Below are positions 26,749 through 35,781 of a stretch of 64,000 nucleotides of DNA, piece by piece; positions within the stretch are counted from its first letter, which is position 1; each line of letters starts with the position of its first letter. A program made the translations under genes and the position numbers. Under the pieces are notes generated by a model. That model was given only the letters and a program-made list of their open reading frames with translations. It searched no databases and had not been told where the DNA came from. This DNA comes from Sphingomonas spermidinifaciens (lineage in GTDB: Bacteria; Pseudomonadota; Alphaproteobacteria; Sphingomonadales; Sphingomonadaceae), in contig NZ_NWMW01000001.1 in assembly GCF_002351485.1 (NCBI RefSeq), positions 372,001-436,000 of the forward strand. The letters are read 5' to 3'.

Positions 26749-27393
26749 TCAGGATGCTCCGATGGAGAGGATGTGAAACTGGCGGGCCGCGGGGTCGAAC
26801 CGGCCCGCAATCGAACGGCCCGCAACATTCAGGCGCGCGGGCAGCGTGTCGCCACCGATGAGCAGCAGGTCGCCCTGCCCCAGTCCCGCGGCGTCGTGCG
26901 GCGCGATCCGCGGCCCCTCGATCGAGAGGGTCGCGGGTAGCGTCAGGGCGCCGACCAGTTCGGGCGCAAAATCGGCGCGTGCGGGCAGCAGCGGGAGTGC
27001 GACGGGCAGCGCCAGCCGCAGCCGCGACGCCGCGCCATGCTCGATCGTGACGATCAGCCCCGCGGGCGGTTCGGCGCTCAGATCCTCGGGTTCCAACGAT
27101 ACGCCCAGCGCCGCCTCGACCGCAGCGATCAGGGACTCGGCGCGTTCGATCAACGCGGCCGCACCGACGGCATCATCGGCGTCGAACCGCAGCGGCGCGC
27201 CCTCCAGCCGGTCGATCGCCAGCCCCGCGCCATTGGCGAAGCGCAGCCAGCCGCCGCGCAAATCGGGCATTCCCTCGATCCGGGCACCGAGTACCAGCCC
27301 GTCCACCTTCACGCCGGTCAGCGCCGCAACGGCGACCCGACGACGCTCGGCCTCGTCGGGATCCATCGCGGGCAGCGTCAGAACCGCATTCAC
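26749..27393 (-). CDS. sctQ: T3SS cytoplasmic ring protein, N-terminal and SPOA1 part (SctQ)
   Basis: A 214-residue protein starting at GTG 27393, which overlaps the upstream stop as GTGA. The N-terminal 130 residues are divergent. The last 80 residues resemble an SPOA domain (GALTLPATLSIEGPRIAPHD, LGQGDLLLIGGDTLPARL, AGRFDPAARQFHI). Its place before the FliN-like gene and sctR makes it the SctQ large part. Confidence 0.8.
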   Translation of the reverse strand: MNAVLTLPAMDPDEAERRRVAVAALTGVKVDGLVLGARIEGMPDLRGGWLRFANGAGLAIDRLEGAPLRFDADDAVGAAALIERAESLIAAVEAALGVSLEPEDLSAEPPAGLIVTIEHGAASRLRLALPVALPLLPARADFAPELVGALTLPATLSIEGPRIAPHDAAGLGQGDLLLIGGDTLPARLNVAGRSIAGRFDPAARQFHILSIGAS

Positions 27394-27686
27394 GTCAGCG
27401 GCTCCTCGCCGGCGGGCCAGCTTTTGAGCAGGCTGATGCCGCCCGCGGTGACGCCGACCAGCATCACCTCGCCGCGCGCCTCGATCAGGACGACGCGCTC
27501 GCTCTGCCCCAGCGGCATGGCGCGCAGGAAGCGGATGGGTCGCTCGCCTTCGCTCTCGGCCGTCTGGAACCGGTCCTGCCACCGGCGCAGACCCTTGAGC
27601 AGGACGAAAGCCAGCCCCAGCACCACCGCCAGCGCGATGACGACGGCGAGCAGGCTCGACAGGACGGTCCAGACGCTCACGCCCAT
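27390..27686 (-). CDS. FliO-like export apparatus assembly protein
   Basis: A 98-residue protein with one N-terminal membrane helix (VWTVLSSLLAVVIALAVVLG...), a basic WQDRF linker and the FliO-type cytoplasmic domain: MPLGQSERVVLIEARGEVML followed by VGVTAGGISLL. FliO chaperones FliP assembly in flagella and is usually absent from injectisomes. The start at ATG 27686 lies inside the sctU end. Its place between sctU and sctQ in a locus with a secretin is notable. Confidence 0.82.
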   Translation of the reverse strand: MGVSVWTVLSSLLAVVIALAVVLGLAFVLLKGLRRWQDRFQTAESEGERPIRFLRAMPLGQSERVVLIEARGEVMLVGVTAGGISLLKSWPAGEEPLT

Positions 27687-28816
27687 TCCCCATGGCCGTC
27701 CTCGCGCAGGCGCGGGGTCTCGTCGGCGCGGGCGCGCCGAGCCCACAGGATGATTTCGGCAATCACGTCGAACTGGTCCTCCGGAATGACGTCGCCCACG
27801 CCCGATGTGGCGAAGACGGTGCGGGCGAGCGGCACGTTGCGGACGATCGGCACGCCGTTCGCCTCCGCCTCGGCACGCATCGCGGCGGCGAGCGGCCCCT
27901 CGCCCTTCGCCGCGATCACCGGCACCGGGCAGTCGGCAGGGTCGTAATCGAGCGCGACCGCCAGGTGCGTCGGGTTGGTGAGCAGGACATTGGCGGTGCC
28001 CGCCGCGGCGACGGCGTTCTGATTGGCCCACTCCTCGTGCATCTGGCGCCGCTGCTGCTTGAGCATCGGGTCGCCCTCATTGTCCTTGTGCTCCTGGCGG
28101 ATGTCGCGCCGGCTCATCATCAGCTTCTTGACGTAGCGGTGCTGGACCCAGGCGCGGTCGGCCGCCGCGACGACGAGGAACACCGCCACCGTCCAGCCGA
28201 CGAGTTGCAGCGTCAGCGACTGAATGAGGTCGAGCACCGCGGCCGCGAGGCGTGGCCCTGCGCGGCTGTCGAGTCCCCAGCCCGCCGCGTGCATCAGCGC
28301 CGCGAACTTGTCGATCGAGGCGTAGAGCACGCCCGCGGTGATCGCGATCACCAGCGCCGCCTTGATGACGGTCTTGAAGAGCTCGAACAGATTGTCTGGG
28401 CTGAACATCCGCTTCAGGCCCTCAACAGGGTCAAGCTTCGACAGCTGCGGCTTCAGCTTCTCGGTGGTGACCAGTGCGCCGGTCTGAAGGAACTCGCCAG
28501 CCACGCCCGCGAGTGCGGCCGGGATCAGGACGATGCCCGCGACGACCAGCACCAGCACGAAGGCGCTGGTGCCGATACCCTGCAGCGTCGCCCTGAACGA
28601 ATCGCCTGTCGCATGGGCGATGCTGAGTTCGGTGAAATCGGCGATCCGCGCGGCGACCAGGCCGGCACCGACCATGAACAGCACGCCCCAGGCGATCATT
28701 GCAATCGCCGCCGACAGATCCTTCGATTTGGCGATGTCGCCCTTCAGCCGGGCGTCGCGCAGGCGCTTGGCGGTTGGTTTCTCGGTCTTGTCGCCGCCCT
28801 GGTTCTTGTCCGCCAT
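27677..28816 (-). CDS. sctU: T3SS export switch protein SctU
   Basis: A 379-residue FlhB/YscU/HrcU family protein: N-terminal GGDKTEKPTAKRLRDAR, four membrane helices to about residue 220, a cytoplasmic linker (SRRDIRQEHKDNEGDP), and the autocleavage motif NPTH at residues 281-284. It switches substrate class after self-cleavage. It is the first gene of the leftward export operon, with its promoter in the 28817-29251 region. Confidence 0.95.
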   Translation of the reverse strand: MADKNQGGDKTEKPTAKRLRDARLKGDIAKSKDLSAAIAMIAWGVLFMVGAGLVAARIADFTELSIAHATGDSFRATLQGIGTSAFVLVLVVAGIVLIPAALAGVAGEFLQTGALVTTEKLKPQLSKLDPVEGLKRMFSPDNLFELFKTVIKAALVIAITAGVLYASIDKFAALMHAAGWGLDSRAGPRLAAAVLDLIQSLTLQLVGWTVAVFLVVAAADRAWVQHRYVKKLMMSRRDIRQEHKDNEGDPMLKQQRRQMHEEWANQNAVAAAGTANVLLTNPTHLAVALDYDPADCPVPVIAAKGEGPLAAAMRAEAEANGVPIVRNVPLARTVFATSGVGDVIPEDQFDVIAEIILWARRARADETPRLREDGHGEWA

Positions 28817-29251
28817 CCGCTACTCCAAACGCACCCCGCGCGCTCCATTTAGCGCCGGGTGCGGGTTGGTCGGGCCGCCCAACAGGGGCGAGTGGAAGCG
28901 GGGACTTCACTGCACGAACAAGTAATGCCCTTTAAAAGACGTGGCCGAATTGCGGCGGTCAAGCTCTTTAGGGTCAGACACGATCAGTAGAGTGATCGAC
29001 AAGATGTTACGTTTACGCAACGGAAAAGCGCTGATCGCTGCTCTCGATCGGTTGCGTCGGTTCGTCCGATTTTTCCCGTCGGATCAACGCTCCATGCTTT
29101 GATCTCGTCGAAAACCGCAACATTTGGGCAACATAAGGTCGCTAGTCGGCCGCTCGGGGACGGGTTGCCCGGCGTACTTCGGCGTGACCCCGCTGCACGG
29201 ATCGAACCTGGAGCATGATGGAAACATCATCTCCGTTGGAGGGGCGAGCCC
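28817..29251. promoter_or_regulatory. Divergent promoter region between the two T3SS operons
   Basis: 435 bp without a supported gene, lower in GC than its surroundings. It must hold the promoters of sctU (leftward) and of the lytic transglycosylase-sctV operon (rightward). An 18-bp perfect palindrome CGATCA-N6-TGATCG lies at 28981-28998, and a hairpin ATGATG-GAAA-CATCAT at 29215-29230 lies shortly before the GTG at 29252. The TAATCG-N3-CGmTTA box is absent here. No convincing -35/-10 pair is seen. Confidence 0.6.
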
Positions 29252-30040
29252 GTGAAGACTTACAGTTACAAATCCGCGACTGTCGCGCTTATACTGTCGG
29301 TATTCTTGACAACTCCGGGCGCATCGGCGCAGCAGGCAGACAAAACTGCGCAGAAGATGAAAATCGATGCGGCGCGTTACTTCGGTGACTGTCCGCTCGA
29401 CGGACAGGTGCGCGTCGCGAATCCGCGGGCCGGCGAACGTTATGCGGCGCTCAGCAACTGCGGCGATCGCCTCGTTCACGCGCCGCCCGCCGCGCTGCCC
29501 GCCGACCCGAGCGTCGCGCGGATCATCGGCGTCGAGGACGAGGACGAAAGCCCGGCCAAGAAGCGCGCCCGTGAAAAGCGTGCCCGCCAGCTGGTCAGCA
29601 TCTCGACCCGCAGCGGCAGCCGCGTGCCCGTCAGCCGTTATGACGCGCACATCTTCCGCACGGCGGCGGCGTACAAGGTCGATCCGCTGTTCCTCCACGC
29701 GATCATCGCGACCGAGTCGGCGGGCAATCCGCGCGCGGTCAGCTATGTCGGCGCACGCGGCCTCATGCAGATCATGCCGGCGACGGGTCGCGGCCTGGGT
29801 GTCGAGCCGGTCGCGCTGTTCGATCCCGCCGTCAACGTCGACGCGGGCGCGCGGCACCTCAAGCGATTGCAGAAGCGCTACGGCCGCAACTTCGACCTGA
29901 TCCTCGGTGCCTATAATGCCGGCGAGGGCGCGGTCGCGCGATACGGCAACCGCGTGCCCCCTTATGCCGAAACGCAGAGCTATGTCCGGAAGGTCATGGC
30001 CCGGTACGAGGGGTATCGCCGCGCGGGGCTGACCCGGTGA
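29252..30040 (+). CDS. Lytic transglycosylase of the T3SS locus
   Basis: A 262-residue SLT-family peptidoglycan lyase that opens the wall for injectisome assembly. The N-terminus is a Sec signal (VALILSVFLTTPGASAQQ). A variable basic region (about residues 95-115) precedes the SLT domain, with catalytic Glu155 in IIATESAGNP, then GLMQIMPATG, NVDAGARHL and AYNAGEGAV. The GTG start at 29252 has a GGAGG ribosome binding site. Its stop overlaps the GTG of sctV by 4 bp. It is comparable to IpgF/HrpH-type enzymes of other T3SS loci. Confidence 0.92.
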   Translation: MKTYSYKSATVALILSVFLTTPGASAQQADKTAQKMKIDAARYFGDCPLDGQVRVANPRAGERYAALSNCGDRLVHAPPAALPADPSVARIIGVEDEDESPAKKRAREKRARQLVSISTRSGSRVPVSRYDAHIFRTAAAYKVDPLFLHAIIATESAGNPRAVSYVGARGLMQIMPATGRGLGVEPVALFDPAVNVDAGARHLKRLQKRYGRNFDLILGAYNAGEGAVARYGNRVPPYAETQSYVRKVMARYEGYRRAGLTR

Positions 30041-32001
30041 GTGCCGCCGCGCTCCTCGCCCGCCTGCCGCGCGGGGGCCTGCGCGCCGCCGACGTCATGC
30101 TCGTCGCGGGCGTGGTGGCGATTGTCGCGCTGCTCATCCTGCCGCTACCGGCGCTGGTCCTCGACATCCTGATTGCGGCGAACATCACGATCGGCGTGCT
30201 GCTCCTGCTCAGCGCACTCTACATCCACAAGCCGCTCGACTTCTCGACCTTTCCGACGGTGCTGCTCCTCAGCACGCTGTTCCGCCTGTCGCTATCGATC
30301 GCGGCGACGCGCATGATTTTGACCGAGGCGCATGCCGGCCACATCGTCCAGCAGTTCGGCGAGATGGTCGCGGGCGGCGAGCTGGTCGTCGGGCTCGTCG
30401 TCTTCCTCATCATCACGATCGTCCAGTTCATCGTCATCTCGAAGGGTGCCGAGCGCGTGGCCGAGGTCGCGGCGCGCTTCAGCCTCGATGCGATGCCCGG
30501 CAAGCAGCTGTCGATCGACAGCGACCTGCGCTCGGGCCTCATCACCAAGGACGAGGCGCGCGCGCGCCGCCGCACGCTGGAGAACGAATCGAAGCTGCAC
30601 GGCAGCCTCGACGGCGCGATGAAGTTCGTGAAGGGTGATGCGATCGCCTCGATCGTCATCGTGCTCGTCAACCTGATCGGCGGGCTGGCGGTCGGCATGT
30701 TCTCCCGGGGCATGGCGATGAGCGACGCGATCGAGACCTATTCGATCCTGACGATCGGCGACGGCCTCGTCGCGCAGCTGCCCGCCCTGTTCAGTGCGAT
30801 GGCCGCGGGCCTGCTCGTCACCCGCACGACCGATGAGGATGCCGAGCGCGACCTAGGACCCGCGATCGCCGCGCAGATCGGCGGCAAGCCGCGGGTGCTG
30901 TTCATCGCCGGCGGCGTCTGCGTGCTGATGGGGCTGATCCCCGGCTTTCCGACGCTCGTCTTTTTCGGCCTCGCGACCGCATTACTCGGCGGCGGGGCGA
31001 TGCAGCATCCGACGACGCGCAAGTGGATCGACGCCAAATGGGCGCGCGTCGACAATCGCCCGGCGGCGATGCCGACCGAGGTCGAGGTTCGCGCCCCCGC
31101 CCCGCCCCAGGTCCGCCCGCTCCTCATCGAGGTGGCGGCCCCCGGCCTCGACGCCGCGCGCGTCGCGGCGCTGGCGGAGGGCATCGCCGCGATGCTCGAA
31201 CGGGTGCAGGCGCGCACCGGCCTGCCCCTCCCCGCCGCCGCGATCGAGCCCAGGGCGCTGCCCGCGGGCGAGCCGGGCAAGTGGGCCGCCTATGTCCACG
31301 ACGCCCCCGTCGCCAGCGGCGCGATCGAGGGCGAGGACCTGACCCAGGTCGCGCCCGCGCTCGAGGCGATGCTCCGGCGCGAGATTGGCCGCTTCCTCGG
31401 CCTTCAGGAGACGACGGCTTTGCTCAACCGCGTCGGCGCCGATTATCCCGACGTCGTCAAGGAGGTGGTCCGCGCGGTGCCCGCCGCCAAGATCGCCGAG
31501 GTGCTGCGCCTCCTCGCCGAAGAGGAAGTGCCGCTTCGCAACATGCGCGACGTGCTCGAGGCGATTGCCGAGGCGGGCCAGTCGGAACGGGCAGCAATCC
31601 CCATCGCGGACCTCACGCGCAACTCGCTCAAGCGCTACCTCTCGCTGCCGCATGTCGTCGACGGGCGCTTCCGCGTGCTCGTCGTCGGCGCGGCGCTGGA
31701 GCGCTTCCTGCGCGACAATATCCGCACCGTCGATGGCGTTGCGCGCCTCGCCATGGAGCCAGAGCACGCCCGACAGATGATCGCGATGCTGCGCGAGCAG
31801 GTCGCCACGACCGGCGCCCGCGCGGTGCTGACCGCATTCGAACTGCGCCGGCCGCTGCGCCGCCTGGTCGGTCCTGACCTGTTCGAGGTGCCGATCCTTG
31901 CCTTCAACGAGCTGTCGCCCTCGATCCCGCTCGACGTGGTGGGCCAGCTCGACCGGACCCCTGCCGCCCTGGAAAACAACGATATGGGAGCGACTGAGTG
32001 A
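30037..32001 (+). CDS. sctV: T3SS major export apparatus protein SctV
   Basis: A 654-residue FHIPEP (FlhA/LcrD/HrcV) family protein. About eight membrane helices fill residues 15-320, with LDFSTFPTVLLLSTLFRLSL and FVISKGAERVAEVAARFSLD-type signatures (FLIITIVQFIVISKGAERVA here). The cytoplasmic domain forms the nonameric ring (EVPLRNMRDVLEAIAEAG, PILAFNELSPSI). The GTG start overlaps the transglycosylase stop and the TGA overlaps the sctC GTG. Confidence 0.96.
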   Translation: MSAAALLARLPRGGLRAADVMLVAGVVAIVALLILPLPALVLDILIAANITIGVLLLLSALYIHKPLDFSTFPTVLLLSTLFRLSLSIAATRMILTEAHAGHIVQQFGEMVAGGELVVGLVVFLIITIVQFIVISKGAERVAEVAARFSLDAMPGKQLSIDSDLRSGLITKDEARARRRTLENESKLHGSLDGAMKFVKGDAIASIVIVLVNLIGGLAVGMFSRGMAMSDAIETYSILTIGDGLVAQLPALFSAMAAGLLVTRTTDEDAERDLGPAIAAQIGGKPRVLFIAGGVCVLMGLIPGFPTLVFFGLATALLGGGAMQHPTTRKWIDAKWARVDNRPAAMPTEVEVRAPAPPQVRPLLIEVAAPGLDAARVAALAEGIAAMLERVQARTGLPLPAAAIEPRALPAGEPGKWAAYVHDAPVASGAIEGEDLTQVAPALEAMLRREIGRFLGLQETTALLNRVGADYPDVVKEVVRAVPAAKIAEVLRLLAEEEVPLRNMRDVLEAIAEAGQSERAAIPIADLTRNSLKRYLSLPHVVDGRFRVLVVGAALERFLRDNIRTVDGVARLAMEPEHARQMIAMLREQVATTGARAVLTAFELRRPLRRLVGPDLFEVPILAFNELSPSIPLDVVGQLDRTPAALENNDMGATE

Positions 32002-33878
32002 GCCTTGCACGGACTTTCACGCTGAGCGGCACCGCCACTGCCGTCATCGCCGCACTGATGGTGGTGGCGCCGCAGCCGGGCGTCGCCGCCGATCCGCCCT
32101 TTCGCACGCGGCCGGTGACGCTCACCCCGCGTAATCAGGATGTGGGCGCGTTCGTGCGCGAGTTCTTCTCGGCCGCGGGCCTCACCGTCAATGTCGATGC
32201 GCGCGTCACGGGCAAGATCAACGGCCGCTTCTCGGGCGCGCCGGCACAGGTCTGGAACCAGGTGTCGCGTGCCTTCAACCTCGTTGCCTATTATGACGGG
32301 TCGGTGGTGACGGTCTATTCGGCCGATCAGGTCGAGAGCCGCACCGTCTCCGTCCCCGCCGGCCGCGCGCCCGAACTGGCGGCGGGCGTCGCTGACGCGG
32401 GCCTTGCCGATTCGACCAACCGCGTGCGTCCGACCGGCGAGGCGACGATCCTCGCGACCGGTGTGCCGCGATTCCTCGATCAGGTGCAGCAGCTCGCCGC
32501 CGCCGCACCCAGCCGCTCGCTGCCCGGCATGGGCGGCATCGGGCCGAACACCGCACAGATCGCTCCCGCCGCCGCGCCGGGACCGAGCTATATCGAGCCC
32601 TACGAACTGCGCGTCTTCTATCTGCGCTATGTGCGTGCCGACGACACCAAGCTGGTGGCGGGCGGGCGCGAACTGACGGTGCCGGGCGTCGGCACGTCGT
32701 TGAGCCGGATCATGGGCGACGGATCAGCGGTCGCGGGGAGCATCAGCGCCAGCTACGGCGGGCGGACGCTGCGCCAGAGCGCGCAGCGGCTGGGCGGCCG
32801 CGGCCTCAACAGCATCGCCCCCGATGCCAACCAGACGCCGCAGCTCACCCCCTACGACGACGAATATCTGGGCCTGCCGCCCAGCGCCCCGGTCCCCGTG
32901 GTTTCGGCGCGCGAGCCGAGCCCGCAGGGCGGTCCGCGCATCGCCATCGACCCTTCGCTCAACGCCGTCATCGTCCGCGACCGGCCCGAGAACATGCCCG
33001 CCTATGAGGGCCTCGTCCGCGCGCTCGACATCGCGCCGCAGATCGTGGAGCTCGAAGCGACGATCATCGATCTCAATATCGAAAAGCTGCGCGACCTCGG
33101 CATCGACTGGCGGATCCGCAGCCAAGGGTTCAATGCGCTGTTCGGCGGCGACATCCTGCGTCGCTCGGGCAACCCCAATACCGACACCAGCCGTTTCGGC
33201 GCGCCCAACGAAGGGCTGTCGCTGTCGGGCGTGATCGGCGCCAACCGCGAGTTCATCGGCCGCATTTCCGCGCTCGAGCGGCGCGGCGCGGCCAAGATCG
33301 TCTCGCGTCCGCAGATCGTCACCCTGTCGAATATCGAGGCGGTGTTCGACCGCACGCGCACCTTCTACGTCCGCATCGCCGGCGACCGGCAGGTCGATCT
33401 GTTCAATGTTACCGCCGGCACCGTGCTGCGCGTCAACCCGCACGTCCTGATCGACAATGGCCAGCCGCGGATCCGTATGGTCGTGGGGGTCGAGGACGGC
33501 ACGCTCCTGAACCAGGAAGTCGACGACATCCCCGTCGTCGAGCGGGCGAGCGTCAACACGCAGGCGATGATCAACGAGGGCGAAGGGCTGCTGCTTGGCG
33601 GCCTGACCGTCAACGCGCAGTTCGACGCCGAGTCGAAGATCCCGCTGCTCGGCGACATTCCGGTGCTGGGCGAGCTGTTCAAGACGCGCAACCGCAATCG
33701 GCAGCAGACCGAGCGGCTGTTCCTCATCACCCCGCGCATCATCCGCCTCGACCAGCTTCAACAGGGCGGCGCGGTCGCCGCCCTTCCGGCAGCCGGGGCA
33801 GGCGAAGTGACCGCGCGGCTTCCCACCGGCAATCCGCTGACCCCGCCGGTGCTCAAGGACAAGAAGGGCACGCCATGA
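31998..33878 (+). CDS. sctC: T3SS outer membrane secretin SctC
   Basis: A 626-residue secretin of the YscC/HrcC type. A Sec signal occupies residues 1-30, followed by the N0 and N1/N3 domains (QDVGAFVREFFSAAGL, GRFSGAPAQVWNQVSRAFNL) and a secretin core from about residue 330 to 590 (AIDPSLNAVIVRD, LEATIIDLNIEKLRDLGIDW, SRPQIVTLSNIEAVFD, KIPLLGDIPVLGELFKTR). Its presence identifies the locus as an injectisome, not a flagellum. No separate pilotin gene is seen. It starts with GTG overlapping the sctV stop. Confidence 0.95.
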   Translation: MSLARTFTLSGTATAVIAALMVVAPQPGVAADPPFRTRPVTLTPRNQDVGAFVREFFSAAGLTVNVDARVTGKINGRFSGAPAQVWNQVSRAFNLVAYYDGSVVTVYSADQVESRTVSVPAGRAPELAAGVADAGLADSTNRVRPTGEATILATGVPRFLDQVQQLAAAAPSRSLPGMGGIGPNTAQIAPAAAPGPSYIEPYELRVFYLRYVRADDTKLVAGGRELTVPGVGTSLSRIMGDGSAVAGSISASYGGRTLRQSAQRLGGRGLNSIAPDANQTPQLTPYDDEYLGLPPSAPVPVVSAREPSPQGGPRIAIDPSLNAVIVRDRPENMPAYEGLVRALDIAPQIVELEATIIDLNIEKLRDLGIDWRIRSQGFNALFGGDILRRSGNPNTDTSRFGAPNEGLSLSGVIGANREFIGRISALERRGAAKIVSRPQIVTLSNIEAVFDRTRTFYVRIAGDRQVDLFNVTAGTVLRVNPHVLIDNGQPRIRMVVGVEDGTLLNQEVDDIPVVERASVNTQAMINEGEGLLLGGLTVNAQFDAESKIPLLGDIPVLGELFKTRNRNRQQTERLFLITPRIIRLDQLQQGGAVAALPAAGAGEVTARLPTGNPLTPPVLKDKKGTP

Positions 33879-35014
33879 CCCAGCATCGCGCCACCCCCGC
33901 CACCGACCTTGCCGCGGTGCTCCGCATCGTCGGCGGCCGCCTGTCGGGCAAGGAATACCCCCTCGCCCGCGACCGGCGCATCTGCATCGGCCACGGGCTA
34001 GCCAACGACGTCGTACTGCGCGGCGCGGGGTGTCAGGGGTGCGCGGTCGAGTTGACACTGGGCGAGGCCGCCGCCGACCTTCGCGTCCTGTCGGGCCAGG
34101 TAGAGCTGCTCGGCCGTACGCTGGCGGCGGGCGAGGAAGCGCGGCTGCCGCCCTATCTTCCCTTCCGCCTGGGCGAGCATCTGATCGCGCATGGCGAACG
34201 CACCTCCCCGCGCTGGAGCGACGCGGCGGAGGTGGCGACCGGCCCGATCGCCGCGCCGGTCGTGCCGCTCGCCGCGCCGACTTTGCTCGACCGGGCAGAG
34301 GCGGCGGGCCGCAGCGCGCTGTCGACCGTGGCGGAGCGGGTGAGCGTGCTGCACGTTGCGATCGCCAGCGCGGCGATCATGCTCGTCGGTGCAGCGGCGG
34401 GTCCCACGGGTGCCTTCATCGAGGAGCAGTTCGGCGGCCCCGCTGCGCTCGAAAGTGCCTATCGCGACGCCGGCTATCGAGCGCTCGAGGTGACGCGCAA
34501 TCCGAGCGGCGGCCTGGTCGTCGCCGGCGCGGTCGAGAGCGAGGGCGATATCGCCCGTGTGCGCGAGATCGCGCAACGCGCTTATGGCCCGGTCATGGTC
34601 GATGTCAGCTCGGCGCAGGCGCTCGCCAATGCCGCGACCGATATCCTGGCCGCCCAGGGCCTCGACGCCCGCGCGGTGCCCGCGGGGCTCGGCGGAATCG
34701 CGGTCGAGGCGCCATATCTGCCCGCCGACCGCCAGGATCAGCTTCGTGCGCTCCTCTCGCGCGACCTGCCCGGCCTGCGCCGCGTCAGCTTTCGCGTGGA
34801 CGATAGCCGCGGCGGCAATCCGCTTCAGACGCTGTTCGCCTCCAGCGGCACCGGCCTCGCTACCGTGGTCGAGGACCCGCCGCACATCGCCACCGCCGAC
34901 GGCTCCCGCTGGTTCCCCGGCGCAGTGCTGCCGACCGGCCACCGCCTGATCGCGGTCGAGGCCGGCGTCGTCCGCTTCGAGAAGGACGGCCGCGTCGAGG
35001 AGCTTCGTCTCTGA
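33875..35014 (+). CDS. sctD: T3SS inner membrane ring protein SctD
   Basis: A 379-residue YscD/HrpQ-family ring protein. The cytoplasmic N-terminal domain (about residues 10-105) looks FHA-like (LRIVGGRLSGKEYPL, RRICIGHGLANDVVLRG). A single membrane helix follows around residues 157-177 and a periplasmic part holds ring-building/BON-like repeats. Sequence conservation in this family is low, so the call rests on topology and position between sctC and sctF/I/J. The start overlaps the sctC stop (ATGA). Confidence 0.88.
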   Translation: MTQHRATPATDLAAVLRIVGGRLSGKEYPLARDRRICIGHGLANDVVLRGAGCQGCAVELTLGEAAADLRVLSGQVELLGRTLAAGEEARLPPYLPFRLGEHLIAHGERTSPRWSDAAEVATGPIAAPVVPLAAPTLLDRAEAAGRSALSTVAERVSVLHVAIASAAIMLVGAAAGPTGAFIEEQFGGPAALESAYRDAGYRALEVTRNPSGGLVVAGAVESEGDIARVREIAQRAYGPVMVDVSSAQALANAATDILAAQGLDARAVPAGLGGIAVEAPYLPADRQDQLRALLSRDLPGLRRVSFRVDDSRGGNPLQTLFASSGTGLATVVEDPPHIATADGSRWFPGAVLPTGHRLIAVEAGVVRFEKDGRVEELRL

Positions 35015-35035
35015 CCCCCCCGAAGGAGAGTGCAT

Positions 35036-35356
35036 GTGACCCAGATCAACAACATCCCCGTCAACACCGACCTGTCGACGCTGGCGGCGAGCCCGCTGAC
35101 CAGCCAGCGCACGCAGAAGAACACGCCCGGCAACTGGTTCGAGGCGTTCGCCGCCGCCTGGGGCAACGCGCTCGACCGTCAGGCGTCGGCGATCGAGCAG
35201 CGCAGCGACCTGATGGCCAATGACGGCGGCGACACTCCCTCGGCCATCACCCAGCTGACCGCCGAATCGATGAAGATGAGCTTCCTGTCGAACAGCTCGC
35301 ACACCTCGCTCGACAGCGTCTCCAAGGCGCTCGAGACGATGGCGCGCAAGAGCTGA
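35036..35356 (+). CDS. Candidate T3SS needle protein (SctF-like)
   Basis: A 106-residue helical protein without signal peptide or cysteine, rich in Asn, Ser and Thr. The start is GTG 35036, 7 bp after GAAGGAGAG; an in-frame GTG at 35030 is too close to that site. Its position between sctD and sctI is that of yscF. The helical core WFEAFAAAWGNALDRQ and the C-terminal MSFLSNSSHTSLDSVSKAL plus ETMARKS fit a needle subunit, slightly longer than the usual 80-90 residues. The C-terminus resembles gene A at 23525. Confidence 0.68.
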   Translation: MTQINNIPVNTDLSTLAASPLTSQRTQKNTPGNWFEAFAAAWGNALDRQASAIEQRSDLMANDGGDTPSAITQLTAESMKMSFLSNSSHTSLDSVSKALETMARKS

Positions 35357-35361
35357 ACGCG

Positions 35362-35763
35362 ATGTCGATCGAAGCTATCGCCGCACAGGCGGCATCGCCG
35401 GAGATGGTGGGGGCGAAGTCGTTCGACATCGCCCCGGCCATGCCGCAGCAGGTGGGGCCGGAAGCGACCGCACAGTTCGAGAACGCCATGGCGGCGCAGC
35501 AGGCGCAGCGCGTCGGCGGCGCGAGCGATGTGCCGCCTGCGGTCAAGGACCTGCTCGGCACCCTCGACAAGGTGAATACAGAGGCCAAGTCGGTCTCCGA
35601 CTATGCCCGCACCGCCGAAACCTCGGGCGGGGAGCTGACGCCGGGCGAGATCGTGAACCTCACGATGCGCTGTCAGGAGTTCATGTTCCACTGCCAGCTG
35701 ACCTCGAACATCGCCAACCGCAGCTCGGACGGTGTCCAGCAGCTGTTCCGCCAGCAGAGCTGA
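35362..35763 (+). CDS. sctI: T3SS inner rod protein SctI
   Basis: A 133-residue protein with a disordered N-terminal half and a helical C-terminus GEIVNLTMRCQEFMFHCQLT followed by NIANRSSDGVQQLFRQQ. This matches the pattern of EscI/YscI/HrpB inner rod proteins, which end in an amphipathic helix with Q-LFR. It lies between the SctF-like gene and sctJ as in other systems. Confidence 0.84.
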   Translation: MSIEAIAAQAASPEMVGAKSFDIAPAMPQQVGPEATAQFENAMAAQQAQRVGGASDVPPAVKDLLGTLDKVNTEAKSVSDYARTAETSGGELTPGEIVNLTMRCQEFMFHCQLTSNIANRSSDGVQQLFRQQS

Positions 35764-35781
35764 GGCGGACGGGAGAGACCT

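Noticed and set aside
24616..32001. A flagellar export cluster.
   Set aside because: The FliO-like gene suggested this, but the secretin, SctJ lipoprotein with C-terminal anchor, inner rod and absence of hook, filament and basal-body rod genes indicate an injectisome.
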